Source of the DNA: Nostoc piscinale CENA21
GTDB taxonomy: Bacteria > Cyanobacteriota > Cyanobacteriia > Cyanobacteriales > Nostocaceae
Length of the DNA stretch: 64,000 nucleotides
Assembly (NCBI RefSeq): GCF_001298445.1
Contig: NZ_CP012036.1
Location: 1,035,091 to 1,099,090 of the forward strand
Direction of reading: 5' to 3'
Shown in pieces: positions 1 to 9,233 of the stretch. The number at the start of each line of letters is the position of its first letter. The stretch's first letter is position 1. A model generated the notes under the pieces. The model saw nothing but the letters and a program-made list of their open reading frames with translations, had not been told where the DNA came from and made no database searches. Position numbers and translations under genes: made by a program.

Positions 1-752
1 GATGCTGGTTCAGGTGCTGGTGCTGGTTCAGGTGCCGATGCTGGTTCAGGTGCTGGTTCAGGTGCTGGTTCTGGCGCTGGCTCAGGTGCTGGTTCAGGTG
101 CTGGCTCTGGTGCTGGTTCTGGTGCTGGTTCTGGTGTAGGTGTTGATGCGGATACACCTGCAAGCTTGCTACTACCATTACGACTAGAGCCAGCCTCCCC
201 AACACTCATTGCACGCAAGCCAAAGTCTTGGTTAAAAAACTGATCGAGAGTTAAGGCTGCTGTGCTGTGAGATAGAACAAAGGTAGCTGTTTGAAAATCA
301 TCTCCACCACCTATACCTTGCACACCAATTTCTACACCAAATTCAAATGTGTGCGTATTGCCATCACCCTTTAGATTAGCTTGACCGACTTTTTCAAGTT
401 TTCCATTGTTACTGTAATCTTTTGTTGTGATGGGTGTGCCATTTACACCTGTGACTTGGAGACCAGAGAGAAGAGAGTTATCTTTGATGTTGAAGAAAAC
501 TCCACGGATGTCACCAATATTTTTATAGGTTGAGTCAGTCAAAAATTCTACTTTAAACTGAACTTTACCAGCACCAGCTATAGAGTCATCTAACGTATAT
601 CTAACTTGTAATGGATCACCTGTAAAGTTAGTGCTAGTAAAACTCATAGAGGCTGCGTTTGCTTGGGACATTTGTCCAGCCATAACTACAGCTAATGACG
701 ACAAACCACAAGTGAGGAAACCTAATAGTTTTTGCGAATTGATTTGAGCCAC
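1..752 (-). CDS. Secreted protein with Pro-Glu-Pro-Ala repeats, likely PEP-CTERM anchored (C-terminus outside window)
   Basis: Read leftward from a GTG at 752, preceded by AAGGAGC about 9 bases upstream. Residues 1 to about 32 form a signal peptide (basic start, hydrophobic core, SQANA-like cleavage end). A beta-rich domain of about 175 residues follows, and then at least ten near-perfect copies of the tetrapeptide PEPA run off the left edge. No stop is reached, so the C-terminus is missing. The decayed paralogue at 1403-1764 shares the end of the globular domain and ends in a PEP-CTERM anchor, so I infer that this protein carried one too and is exported and sorted to the surface by an exosortase. 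Its molecular function is unknown. The repeats may be a flexible stalk. Confidence 0.75.
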   Translation of the reverse strand, partial: MAQINSQKLLGFLTCGLSSLAVVMAGQMSQANAASMSFTSTNFTGDPLQVRYTLDDSIAGAGKVQFKVEFLTDSTYKNIGDIRGVFFNIKDNSLLSGLQVTGVNGTPITTKDYSNNGKLEKVGQANLKGDGNTHTFEFGVEIGVQGIGGGDDFQTATFVLSHSTAALTLDQFFNQDFGLRAMSVGEAGSSRNGSSKLAGVSASTPTPEPAPEPAPEPAPEPAPEPAPEPAPEPAPEPASAPEPAPAPEPA

Positions 753-1360
753 TTTTTTAAAGCTCCTTTTTGCTTCTGAAACGTGAAATTGTAACTGGAA
801 ATGTCTTTCAAAATAAAATGTTGAAGTGACGATAGACTGAGGCTATAAATTGCTTTTTGTAAGCTAATCTATGCTTGTAAATAAGTATTTAACTCTTTGT
901 TAGCTCACTAATTTTGTCTAACCGCAACTTCTACTTGCTACTGAGTTCAATCGAAGATGCACTTAAAGTTAATTTCTTGACTTTTCTCGGTGGTAGATAA
1001 ATATAATTTGGCACAATAAAATTCAGTAGTCTAGAGTTTTTCTATTTTTTTTATCAGAGCTTTAATTTCAACACCAAAAAGCAGAGTGTTTGATGTATCT
1101 ATATTAGGTACATGATGTTATGCCCTAAAAGTGTTTGTAGCAAAAAAATACATAACTAAGTGTGATAAAATACAGTAATTTTACTGCTATTCGATTCATA
1201 AATGAAAGAGTTTATGAGGTCAAAAAATAAGTTTTGGCGAAATTTACTGTTTCAATATTTCCTAATTGATGTAATCACAGGGTATGGTAAAGGCGATCGC
1301 ATCAGTACTACTTTTGTTGATTCAATTTTCAAGATAAAAAGCCTAAGTAATTTTCACTAT
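753..1360. other. AT-rich noncoding stretch between the PEPA-repeat gene and its decayed paralogue
   Basis: About 600 bases with no supportable gene. It should hold the promoter of the gene that starts at 752. The short plus-strand reading frame from 1202 overlaps a minus-strand terminator and has no recognisable features, so I do not call it. Confidence 0.5.
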
Positions 1361-1402
1361 AAAAAAAATGGGTTGAGAAGTGAACATCACCTCTCAACCC
1401 AT
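1361..1402 (-). terminator. Intrinsic terminator of the decayed PEP-CTERM gene
   Basis: A perfect 11-bp stem (ATGGGTTGAGA at 1368-1378 with TCTCAACCCAT at 1392-1402) is followed on the minus strand by eight T (the A run 1361-1368). Stem plus T tract is the textbook layout of a rho-independent terminator and fits the end of the leftward pseudogene. Confidence 0.75.
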
Positions 1403-1764
1403 ATTTAGCTAAAGATGAAAGCTTAAAAATATTACCGAAGCTTACACATCCATCATTTTTCTTGTTAACTTTCTTCAATCTGATAGTACTCAGACCAAAC
1501 AAGCTTAAAGCAGCTAGTGTACTAGGTTCAGGTACTTTCTTAGGTTGAGGCTGAGAAGTAGGCGGTTGATAGTAAGTTGTGGGAGATGGAGCAGGTGCAG
1601 GCGCTGGTGCTGGTGTTGCTATCTCTGCTAGTTTGCTACTTCCTTCTCTAGAAGAAACTGTAACTCCTACACTGGTTGTTCGTGAGCCGAATTATTGACC
1701 GAAAAATTAATCTAGGGTTAAGGCTGCTGTGCTGTGTGATAGAACGAAGGTGGCTGTGCTTAAC
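1403..1764 (-). pseudogene. Remnant of a PEP-CTERM protein, paralogue of the gene at 1-752
   Basis: Leftward translation from about 1764 gives STATFVLSHSTAALTLD, nearly identical to the intact neighbour, then a stop where the neighbour has Gln and a second stop where it has Asp (LD*FFGQ*FG against LDQFFNQDFG). Reading on, it continues through GSSKLA, an Ala-Pro-rich linker and a clear PEP-CTERM anchor: VPEPSTLAALSLFGL followed by RLKK. The 5' part (signal peptide and most of the domain) is gone and two TAA/TAG-type stops interrupt the rest, so it is dead. It shows that the family ends in an exosortase-recognised anchor. A tandem duplication followed by decay is the simplest history. Confidence 0.8.
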
Positions 1765-1818
1765 ATCAACAAGAACGTTAGATTTAGTTTTTCAATTTGA
1801 TAATTAATTTGAATATTT

Positions 1819-2850
1819 CTACGAATTTACATTATTCAACATTCTAGTAATTTGATTTTGCAGTTTATTTCTCAAGATTTGAGCTTTTTGATAAGTATCA
1901 GCACGGTCTTTACCTGTATGAATCTGCTGTTCTAAGGGTTGGATAAAGTATTGCAAGCGTGTTTTCATTGCCCAAACTCCCATTGAGGGAAATAATAGCA
2001 AGATAAACATTAATGGTGATATGGGTAAAAATGGTAGTCTGATGATGCGTTGCAACTTCTTACTATTCACAGTCCAAGGATGCAAAAATTCGCTACCGAT
2101 GCAAACTACTGGCATAATCGGAATCTGATAGCGATCGCTTAACTGAATAAAGCTGATATCGAATTTTTGCAGTTGATAGCGTTTCTGCCAGCCTTTACCC
2201 GGCCCGCGTATGCCTTCGGGTGCATACAGTAAAATTTTACCCTGAGCGATCGCTGTCTCAAAGTCTTGAATTTCTGCTCGCACTGCACCTAATACTTGCG
2301 ACCATTGGGATGGTAGCCACCAAATCATCCAAGGATGTTCAAACAAAGAGACATTGGCTAATGGTTGCACTACCCATCCCTGTGATTCACTCAATAAATA
2401 ACCCAAAGTCAGAAAATCCCAAGGGAAACACATACCTGCATGATTCATCGCCACAATCATTGGCCCTGTTTGTGGCAAATGCTCAATTTGTTGCAGTTCT
2501 CCCCGAAAATAATATTTCACAATTGGGGCTAAAATTTCTTGCCGAAAAGCTTGTTGATATTTGGGGTTAAATTCTCCAACTTCTTTTCTGGGAGAACGAC
2601 AACCCAAGCGCAACCATCGAATTAGTAGTGCTAAATAAAATCCACCCGGTATCAAAAATAATACATATTCCAACCAATTCCAACCATCTGGGTCACTGTG
2701 ATAATGTTGCCAGTGACGGTTAAACAAAACTAACCATCCTGGCGGATACCACAGACAAATCCAATCAAACCAACTAAATTTATAGCTTTTGTCTGAACTT
2801 GATGTTTCTAGCGACTGGTGAAAGATGTTCTCGGAGTGTTGATTAATCAC
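1819..2850 (-). CDS. Glycerol acyltransferase-like protein (PlsC/LPLAT superfamily)
   Basis: 343 residues. Two hydrophobic segments near residues 30-80 suggest membrane attachment. The acyltransferase motif I is NHAGMCFPWD (N136, H137, D145), an expanded form of the usual NHx4D. Motif III is PEGIRG (211-216), equivalent to FPEGTRS. Such enzymes move an acyl chain onto a glycerol phosphate or a similar lipid acceptor at the cytoplasmic membrane. The wider spacing in motif I places it in a divergent cyanobacterial branch, so the acceptor is unknown and I give no gene symbol. It is transcribed alone, between the pseudogene and a divergent hypothetical gene. Confidence 0.75.
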   Translation of the reverse strand: MINQHSENIFHQSLETSSSDKSYKFSWFDWICLWYPPGWLVLFNRHWQHYHSDPDGWNWLEYVLFLIPGGFYLALLIRWLRLGCRSPRKEVGEFNPKYQQAFRQEILAPIVKYYFRGELQQIEHLPQTGPMIVAMNHAGMCFPWDFLTLGYLLSESQGWVVQPLANVSLFEHPWMIWWLPSQWSQVLGAVRAEIQDFETAIAQGKILLYAPEGIRGPGKGWQKRYQLQKFDISFIQLSDRYQIPIMPVVCIGSEFLHPWTVNSKKLQRIIRLPFLPISPLMFILLLFPSMGVWAMKTRLQYFIQPLEQQIHTGKDRADTYQKAQILRNKLQNQITRMLNNVNS

Positions 2851-2875
2851 GGTGGTTATGCGGATTAGACAACGG

Positions 2876-2889
2876 TATACTTAAGTATA
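2876..2889. promoter_or_regulatory. 14-bp palindrome upstream of the acyltransferase
   Basis: TATACTTAAGTATA is a perfect palindrome 26 bases before the start of the leftward acyltransferase gene. It could be an operator or simply AT-rich promoter sequence. No regulator can be assigned. Confidence 0.25.
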
Positions 2890-3086
2890 TATTTTAAGTT
2901 TTGGGAATTCAGGTAGACATCCTGCTGTAGATGTAAAATAATTGACATTTGTTGCTGAAGTTTAGCAATATTTATAGTTATTAGTCTTGTGAAGACCAAG
3001 AGCGATCGCCTAATATTTCAATCAATTCAATCAAGTCTGCGCGAGTGATAGAATAATATGAGTACGCACTAAAATTTCCTCTGTAA

Positions 3087-3563
3087 ATGAATAAAGTATT
3101 GGATGAAACTTTTTCGTTAGAAATTGCTAAACGCATTAAAAGTAAAGCAAATAAAACTTTTGATAATGCTTACAAAGCAGCATTAGCAACAGAGGGGGCA
3201 ATTTATGTTCAAGGTTTTTTAGTTTATGCTGGTAAACCTTATCGCCCTGTGGAACATGGTTGGATTGAATTAAACGATACCTCTGGAGAAGATGCCATCA
3301 CACGCATCATTGACCCCAATTTACCCCACATCAGCAAAGCTAACCAAGAACTTTGGTATTTTGCAGCACAAAGTTTAAACGCCAAACAACTCAAAGCCAT
3401 CATCGAAGAATCAAAAGAAGATTATCCCGAAGATGACCCCTTACCAATTTACGGCACAACACCTTATGAATACTACGGTGATGTGATGTTAGGAGGTCAA
3501 GAATATTTAGCAGCTTATCAAGCTGCTGAGGCTAAATGTCAAGAATTAAAAGAACTCAATTAA
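3087..3563 (+). CDS. Hypothetical protein, 158 residues
   Basis: A clean ATG-started frame with normal codon use, acidic and soluble, with no signal peptide or membrane segment. The order of features is a charged N-terminal helix, a central segment with YVQGFLVYAGKPYRP and HGWIEL, and an acidic C-terminal part with YEYYGDVMLGGQEY. The middle resembles a short beta-hairpin region but I do not recognise the family. It is followed at once by a hairpin shared with the convergent gene at 3598. Confidence 0.7.
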   Translation: MNKVLDETFSLEIAKRIKSKANKTFDNAYKAALATEGAIYVQGFLVYAGKPYRPVEHGWIELNDTSGEDAITRIIDPNLPHISKANQELWYFAAQSLNAKQLKAIIEESKEDYPEDDPLPIYGTTPYEYYGDVMLGGQEYLAAYQAAEAKCQELKELN

Positions 3564-3581
3564 CATTAGTAGTAATAGGCT

Positions 3582-3598
3582 ATTGCCTCTTAGGCAAT
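3582..3598. terminator. Short hairpin between convergent genes
   Basis: ATTGCCT (3582-3588), a 3-base loop and AGGCAAT (3592-3598) form a perfect stem in the 34-base gap between convergent stops. It is probably a bidirectional terminator. There is no strong T tract. Confidence 0.45.
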
Positions 3599-3996
3599 TA
3601 ATAAGATTTACCATCACTACCAAAATATTCTCGATAGGCACAAATTTTATCGCCACACACATCAAAAGACACAGCAACACGGTTTTTGTAAGGTTGTCCT
3701 AATAATAGACCTTCGTCACGAAACTCAAAAACAACTGTTTGATCATTACTAGTAACACGGTCAACGGCAGTTAAGGTAATTCCCGAACCAAAAGATTCTG
3801 AAACATATTGAAAAAACTCTTGGGCGCGTTCTTTTCCCACATTCAAACCATGAAACTTACCCATCGGGAACCATAAGCTAAAATCTTCTGTAAGCATATC
3901 GAGAAATGCTTGCCATTCTCCTGTTTCTAGACCGTATGTAAAATGTTCAAATGCTTGGTGAGCAACTTTTAAAGTATTTGCAGGGTCTTGTGTCAT
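3598..3996 (-). CDS. SnoaL-like / NTF2-fold protein
   Basis: 132 residues. The opening helix with AFEHFTYGLETGEWQAFLD, then LTEDFSLWFPMG, a helix ending FFQYVSESFG, and final strands VVFEFRDEGLL and VAVSFDVCGDKICAYREYFG match the cone-shaped NTF2/SnoaL fold (ketosteroid isomerase-like). Members are small isomerases, hydroxylases or ligand-binding proteins, and the sequence alone does not give the substrate. The gene points away from the Rieske oxygenase gene at 4219, so the two may share a regulatory region. Confidence 0.65.
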   Translation of the reverse strand: MTQDPANTLKVAHQAFEHFTYGLETGEWQAFLDMLTEDFSLWFPMGKFHGLNVGKERAQEFFQYVSESFGSGITLTAVDRVTSNDQTVVFEFRDEGLLLGQPYKNRVAVSFDVCGDKICAYREYFGSDGKSY

Positions 3997-4218
3997 TGTT
4001 CTTAACTAGTTATACACTCAGCATTAACTCTAAACTATATTTGTTATCTCACATCAAAACGTTTGATTCAGACTGTATGTATAAAGTCATCATTCTCTAG
4101 GTAGAGATATTAAAATTTTTTATAATTTCATATCTCTCCTAAATGTTAATTAACAATTATCAATAATAATATTTACTATTTTATTGTATGTTTTAAGCTA
4201 AAAACTGAGTAAAAATAT

Positions 4219-5559
4219 ATGGCGATCGCACCCGATAAAGCAATTGCTGAGACTTTACCAACACCAGCAAAGCATCAAGAATTTGATTGGCAAAACTGCT
4301 GGTATCCCATTGCTTTTACGCAAGATTTACCACAAGACCTGCCTTACAGATTTTCCCTATATAATGAACCCTTGGTTTTATTCAGAAATCAAGAGGGAAA
4401 ATTAGGTTGTTTAACAGACCGTTGCTCTCACCGGGCTGCTAGACTATCTGATGGACAAATTATTGATGGCAGAATTGAGTGCTTATATCACGGCTGGCAA
4501 TTTGGAATTGATGGTCAATGTTTGCATATTCCACAATTACCACAAGATGCCAAAATGCCTGCCAACGCCTGTGTGAAATCGTTGCCTGTGGTAGAACGCC
4601 AAGGGATAATTTGGATGTGGGCTGGGCAAGAACAACCTATTGAAGAATTAATTCCCACCATCCCAGAATTAGACAAACCAGGGGTATTTTGTACAGATTA
4701 CATCCGCGATTTACCTTACGACCAAACATATTTTATTGAAAATGTCATTGACCCAGCCCATGTTTACATTAGCCATGATGGTGTTGTTGGTAAACGCGAA
4801 AATGCCCAACCACTTGATCTAGAAGTTCTTGATAGTTCATTATCAGGCATTCGTGGGAGATGGCGCAGCACAAGACAACCGCATCAGCCTTGGTCGTTAT
4901 TAAATTTTATTGCACCTAATTTAGTTCTTTATCAGTCTGACAATAGTAATACAGGTAAATTTGGGGGAGTAGTTTTGTATTCCCTACCTTTAAGCAAAGA
5001 CAGATGTCGAGTTTTTGTCAGAAATTATGGAAATTTCTTTCCTTGGCAAATGAAGTTAATGCCTAGATGGTTTGACCATATTATGATTCGCAACATCATT
5101 TTAGAAGGTGATTTGCAAATTGTTGTCGAACAAAAAAGACAAATTGAGCGTTTAGGAAAAAGTCTCAAGGAAATTTATTTACCACTCAAAACTTCTGACA
5201 CATTAGTAGTTGAATACCGCAAGTGGTTAGATAAATTTGGTCAGGGATTGCCATTTTATCAAGGTTATTCTTCAGAGAAAGACTTTCATAGTAATGAGTT
5301 ACAGGAAAATTCGCTGACCTTGGATAGATTATCCCAACATACTCAAATCTGTAGTTCTTGCAATCAAGCTTATCGAGTGACAAACTTCAGCAAACAAATT
5401 TTAATTGGGTTAGCGATCGCTCTTGCGGCTTTAGCTATACTTACAGATAACTCTTGGGTTAAACCTGTAGCTGTGGCAGGCGGTTTATTAGCAGTAGTAT
5501 TAGCCTTTGCGGCACAGAAATTAAAAACTAAATTTGAACGTGCCTATACTCGTCATTAG
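4219..5559 (+). CDS. Rieske 2Fe-2S oxygenase of the pheophorbide a oxygenase/Tic55 type
   Basis: 446 residues. The Rieske cluster is bound by C69-x-H71 and C88-x-x-H91 (CSHRAARL and CLYHGW). The mononuclear iron site is N175, D178, H181 and H186 in ENVIDPAHVYISH. Near residue 380 lies CSSCNQAYR, a CxxC motif typical of the PaO/Tic55/PTC52 branch, and the last 60 residues contain two hydrophobic segments, so the enzyme is probably membrane-anchored. These enzymes hydroxylate or oxygenate tetrapyrroles and other ring compounds with electrons from ferredoxin. The substrate is not given by sequence. The cupin protein starts 58 bases downstream on the same strand and may share the transcript. Confidence 0.85.
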   Translation: MAIAPDKAIAETLPTPAKHQEFDWQNCWYPIAFTQDLPQDLPYRFSLYNEPLVLFRNQEGKLGCLTDRCSHRAARLSDGQIIDGRIECLYHGWQFGIDGQCLHIPQLPQDAKMPANACVKSLPVVERQGIIWMWAGQEQPIEELIPTIPELDKPGVFCTDYIRDLPYDQTYFIENVIDPAHVYISHDGVVGKRENAQPLDLEVLDSSLSGIRGRWRSTRQPHQPWSLLNFIAPNLVLYQSDNSNTGKFGGVVLYSLPLSKDRCRVFVRNYGNFFPWQMKLMPRWFDHIMIRNIILEGDLQIVVEQKRQIERLGKSLKEIYLPLKTSDTLVVEYRKWLDKFGQGLPFYQGYSSEKDFHSNELQENSLTLDRLSQHTQICSSCNQAYRVTNFSKQILIGLAIALAALAILTDNSWVKPVAVAGGLLAVVLAFAAQKLKTKFERAYTRH

Positions 5560-5617
5560 TTTTTTAGCTAAATTTAACTTTTGTAACTCATCAATTAATG
5601 GATAGTCAGAAATAAAT

Positions 5618-6595
5618 ATGGTGCAAGCATACGAAGATAATAAAAGTTCATATTTACAACATCACAATGTGAACCTTCCAGAGACAGACACAAGTAATCA
5701 AACTTGGACAGGACGCAAACATATCGAAACAGAAGCATCACTCAACTCAGTGATTAACTTCCCGCAAGTGCCATTTGAGGTAACAAACTTTGTCACTGGT
5801 GAATATGGTACGACTCAGCTTTTATCCATCAACGACAGTACTGGTGAGTCTACACAACGAGTTATCCTCAAACAAGGTTGGAACGCACCTATCGGTCATT
5901 TCACCACAGATGTAGAAATTTTCGTCCTGACAGGTACACTTTGCCAAGGTGGATTTAAACTTCGCAATCTCAGTTACTCATTTATCCCCGCTGGTATACC
6001 TACAGGCCCTTGGAAAACTGAAGAAGACACAATTCTGTTGTGGATGCCAGATACTACCCCCACTTATATTACAGAAGACTATGCCAGCCTAGAGCAAATT
6101 CCCGCCACTTCTTTATACCACGCGAATATGCAGACGCACCCACGCATGGCTGAGTATGTACCATTGCAAGAACTCCACGCCATGAAATGGGAAAGCACAA
6201 CTTTCTTACCGCCTGGTTCAGCGCGTAAAAGTTTGTATACCAACAAAAAAACCGGACGCGCCACCTGGGTTCTTGGTTTAGTGCCAATGTGGATAGAAGG
6301 TAACTTTTATGCAGGTCATCCCACTACCGAAGAAGCTTATGTCATCAGTGGAGATGTACTGGGACATTGGTCGATGAGCGATGATCCATTTAATAGACGT
6401 TATGCAGCAATGTGCAAAGATGGTTACTATTGGCGACCAGCCCATGTTCCCCACGGCCCATTTTGGACAGAAAGTGGCGCACTGCTGTTATTTCGGACGA
6501 GCGATCGCTTAGATTGTTATTGGATACTGCATAACCCAGATATTACTCAGCAAGATGATGCACGTCTTCAGTCGGCGCTGAATCAGCACAAGTAA
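5618..6595 (+). CDS. Bicupin protein (ChrR-like cupin / DUF4437 type)
   Basis: 325 residues with two related cupin halves. The first (about 75-165) has the turn region ILKQGWNAPIGHFTTDVEIFV and the closing IPAGIPTGPW. The second (about 185-310) has FYAGHPTTEEAYVISGDV and WRPAHVPHGPFW. His and Glu residues at these turns are the usual metal ligands. Cupins of this sort act as metal-dependent dioxygenases, isomerases or sensors, and the exact role is unknown. The position directly after the Rieske oxygenase suggests work on the same substrate. Confidence 0.65.
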   Translation: MVQAYEDNKSSYLQHHNVNLPETDTSNQTWTGRKHIETEASLNSVINFPQVPFEVTNFVTGEYGTTQLLSINDSTGESTQRVILKQGWNAPIGHFTTDVEIFVLTGTLCQGGFKLRNLSYSFIPAGIPTGPWKTEEDTILLWMPDTTPTYITEDYASLEQIPATSLYHANMQTHPRMAEYVPLQELHAMKWESTTFLPPGSARKSLYTNKKTGRATWVLGLVPMWIEGNFYAGHPTTEEAYVISGDVLGHWSMSDDPFNRRYAAMCKDGYYWRPAHVPHGPFWTESGALLLFRTSDRLDCYWILHNPDITQQDDARLQSALNQHK

Positions 6596-6605
6596 ATAGT
6601 CAATA

Positions 6606-6657
6606 ACAGGCAAAAGTCTAAAGTCAAAAATTAACAATCTATTTGACATTTGCCTGT
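6606..6657. terminator. Long-loop inverted repeat between convergent genes
   Basis: ACAGGCAAA (6606-6614) pairs perfectly with TTTGCCTGT (6649-6657) around a 34-base AT-rich loop. It lies between the stop of the cupin gene and the stop of the convergent AspH-like gene, so it is a plausible shared terminator. Confidence 0.4.
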
Positions 6658-6670
6658 GACTTAATTCAAC

Positions 6671-7465
6671 TTACAAAGCCTTATCCCACTCTAATTGATG
6701 AGCTAAACCATACTTGATAAAATCTTCTACATTTGCCTGATCACTCTTACCAAACACACCTAAACTGTAAGGATTGTCTTGCATACGTTGTGTAACTTGC
6801 TCTTGTTCAAATCCTCTGACTTCTGCTCTAGGTTTTTCTGGTTTAAAAAAGTCTACAACCAAAACAGTTCGATCATAATCAGTATAATTGTGCGGACAGT
6901 GGGGGTAGCTGTGATCTAAAATCAAAAACTTACCCTCATTCCAATAAAGTTTGTCATGGCAGATTTTCATCGCCACATCACCCTCCGGCACAATCAAGCC
7001 CAAATAGCCGCGATTCATGTGTGGGTTATAGTTAACATGCAGCTTGATATCTAAGCCTGGATGGAATGTCCCAAAATAAACATTTCTCAGGATATTATCT
7101 TCACTAAAATTTACTTTTTTAATAGCCTTCGCCAAATTTGGGAAATATTTATTTCTTAAGATTAAAGCTTTTTCTGATGCCTCATCTGTGTCATATTCTG
7201 GATATTGAATCTGATGTAATTGAATATATTTTTCAATAAATAAACCTTGGAATAAAATTCCAAAGGCACTATATTTTGAATTACCTTTAGTTTTAATTGT
7301 TTTACTTTTAGGCCCCAAAACATCGTAAGCAAATCTTAATTCTTCAGGCGATGCCTGCTGTATGAAGTACCTAAACTCATTTCTAATTACTTGCCATTCA
7401 TCTTGAAGAGTTTGGAGAAATGGAAATTGCTTGGGATCGAGATGATATTCATTAAAAGTTGACAT
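6671..7465 (-). CDS. Aspartyl/asparaginyl beta-hydroxylase-like protein
   Basis: 264 residues. The C-terminal half carries a jelly-roll hydroxylase signature: KLHVNYNPHMNRGYLGLIVP (iron ligand and 2-oxoglutarate region), then GKFLILDHSYPHCPHN and RTVLVVDFFKP. This corresponds to the LH...R.HLGL...D...HE..N...R.VL..D pattern of AspH/LpxO-type Fe(II)/2-oxoglutarate dioxygenases, although the residues around the second His differ from the classical form. Members hydroxylate protein Asp/Asn residues, lipid acyl chains or small peptides. It sits among a Rieske enzyme, a cupin and an amidohydrolase, which suggests a small-molecule pathway. The substrate is unknown. Confidence 0.7.
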   Translation of the reverse strand: MSTFNEYHLDPKQFPFLQTLQDEWQVIRNEFRYFIQQASPEELRFAYDVLGPKSKTIKTKGNSKYSAFGILFQGLFIEKYIQLHQIQYPEYDTDEASEKALILRNKYFPNLAKAIKKVNFSEDNILRNVYFGTFHPGLDIKLHVNYNPHMNRGYLGLIVPEGDVAMKICHDKLYWNEGKFLILDHSYPHCPHNYTDYDRTVLVVDFFKPEKPRAEVRGFEQEQVTQRMQDNPYSLGVFGKSDQANVEDFIKYGLAHQLEWDKAL

Positions 7466-7605
7466 TGTTTTTATCCTGGAATTAATTGAATAAAAAACTA
7501 TTACATAATCATGGTTTTTAGCCGAGGTTCCAGTAATATATAAAAATTTCTGGTTAACCCAGCCAGAACTTAAGCGGATATACTCATTTTAGTCTGAGGT
7601 CTACT

Positions 7606-9085
7606 GTGTCTGAACCTCTTTTATTAGATAAAGTTATTAAAAATGTTCAGGTTGTTCGCCCTCATCAGGATGCAGTCGAACTACTGGATTTAGGCATTAA
7701 AGATGGTAAATTTGCGGAAATTGCCCCTAATATTAGCGCCACACAAGCCAAAGAAATCTTCGATGCTAAAAATTTAACTCGGCTTTCCTGGGGTTGTCGA
7801 TGCTCACATGCACATTGGAATTTATCAACCCCTCAATCAAGATGCAGTCACAGAAAGTAAAGCCGCCGCAATGGGGGGAGTCACCACTAGTTTAAATTAC
7901 ATTCGCACGGGACAATATTATCTCAACAAAGGCGGTTCCTACCAAGATTTTTTTCCTGAAGTATTGGCATTATCCGCAGGTAATTTTTTTGTTGATTACA
8001 GCTATCATGTTGCACCAATAGCCAGCCAACATATCGACGAAATACCTCTATTGTTTACAGAACACGGGGTATCTTCATTTAAAATTTTCATGTTTTATGG
8101 CGGTTATGGGTTGCATGGTTTGTCAGACCAGCAAAACTTATTTTTGATGATTAATAAAGAAGAACGCTACGACTTTGCCCATTTTGAATTTATCATGCGT
8201 GGGATAACTCGCTTGATGAAACAATATCCAACAGCACGAGATACTATTAGCTTAAGTTTGCATTGCGAAGTTGCCGAAATTCTCAATGCTTATACCAAAA
8301 TAGTCGCCAACGATTCTAGCCTGAGTGGACTGCAAGCTTATAGTGCCGCACGTCCGCCTCATGCTGAAGGTTTAGCAATTTGTATTGCTGCTTATCTAGC
8401 ACATGAAACTAACTGTGCAAATATCAATTTGTTACATCTGAGTTCGCGCAAAGCAATGGAAGCAGCGTTGACAATGCAAACTGCTTTTCCTCATATTAAT
8501 TTTCGGCGAGAAGTGACGGTGGGGCATTTACTATTAGATGTTGATAGTCCTAATGGTACTTGGGCAAAAGTTAACCCACCAATTCGTCCCCGTGCTGATG
8601 TGGAATATTTATGGCAAGCGGTACTGAATCATCAAGTAGATTGGATAGTGAGTGACCATGCTTGCTGTTCTATGGAACAAAAACGCAGTGCGAAAGACCC
8701 AAATAATATTTGGTTAGCCAAGTCTGGTTTTGGCGGTACAGAATATCTACTTTCGGGTGTATTAAGTGAAGGTAGCAAGCGGGGAATGTCTTACAACCAT
8801 GTTGCTAAGTTGCTATCGTGGAACCCATCGCGGCGCTTTGGTTTATTGCAAAAAGGAGATATTGCTGTTGGTTATGATGCAGACTTGGTGTTAGTAGACC
8901 CCAACGAAACTTTTGTGGTACGTGCGGCTGAGTCAGAATCACAACAAGGTTACACACCGTTTGAGGGGATGGAGTTAAGCGGGAGGGTGAAGAGTACTTT
9001 TTTGCGAGGAAGTTTGATTTATCACAACGGACAGGTTTTAGGTTCACCGACTGGGAATTATTTAAAACGCTCTATCCTGGGATAA
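7606..9085 (+). pseudogene. Dihydropyrimidinase/hydantoinase-like amidohydrolase, frameshifted
   Basis: A GTG start at 7606 opens a normal N-terminal beta region (VIKNVQVVRPHQDAVELLDL). Near 7776 the frame shifts by one base. Dropping one A from TTAACTC restores NLLGFPGVVDAHMHIG, and the gene then runs to 9085. The active-site residues are all present: HMH in the DAHMH motif, the Lys of SSFKIFMFYGG that would be carboxylated, the His residues of LHCEVAE and LLHLSSRKA, and the Asp of IVSDHACC. It would be a cyclic-amide hydrolase of the D-hydantoinase/dihydroorotase group with an unknown substrate. As written, the gene gives an 84-residue stub and a separate 425-residue frame lacking the N-terminal strand domain. 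It could be a recent pseudogene or a base-call error. Confidence 0.75.
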
Positions 9086-9233
9086 ATTTAACAGACAATC
9101 TTTATGGATTATTTCTAATAATATCATGTGCGTTTGATTACTTACTAAAACCGAAGAACCCCACCCTGCCGATCGCACCATCAAGGACACAATTGTTTAA
9201 ACTATTGACTACGGACTCTTGTGTGGATGGTTT

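Noticed and set aside
1202..1408. A 68-residue plus-strand reading frame
   Set aside because: It overlaps the terminator and tail of the minus-strand PEP-CTERM remnant, has no ribosome site and resembles nothing known.
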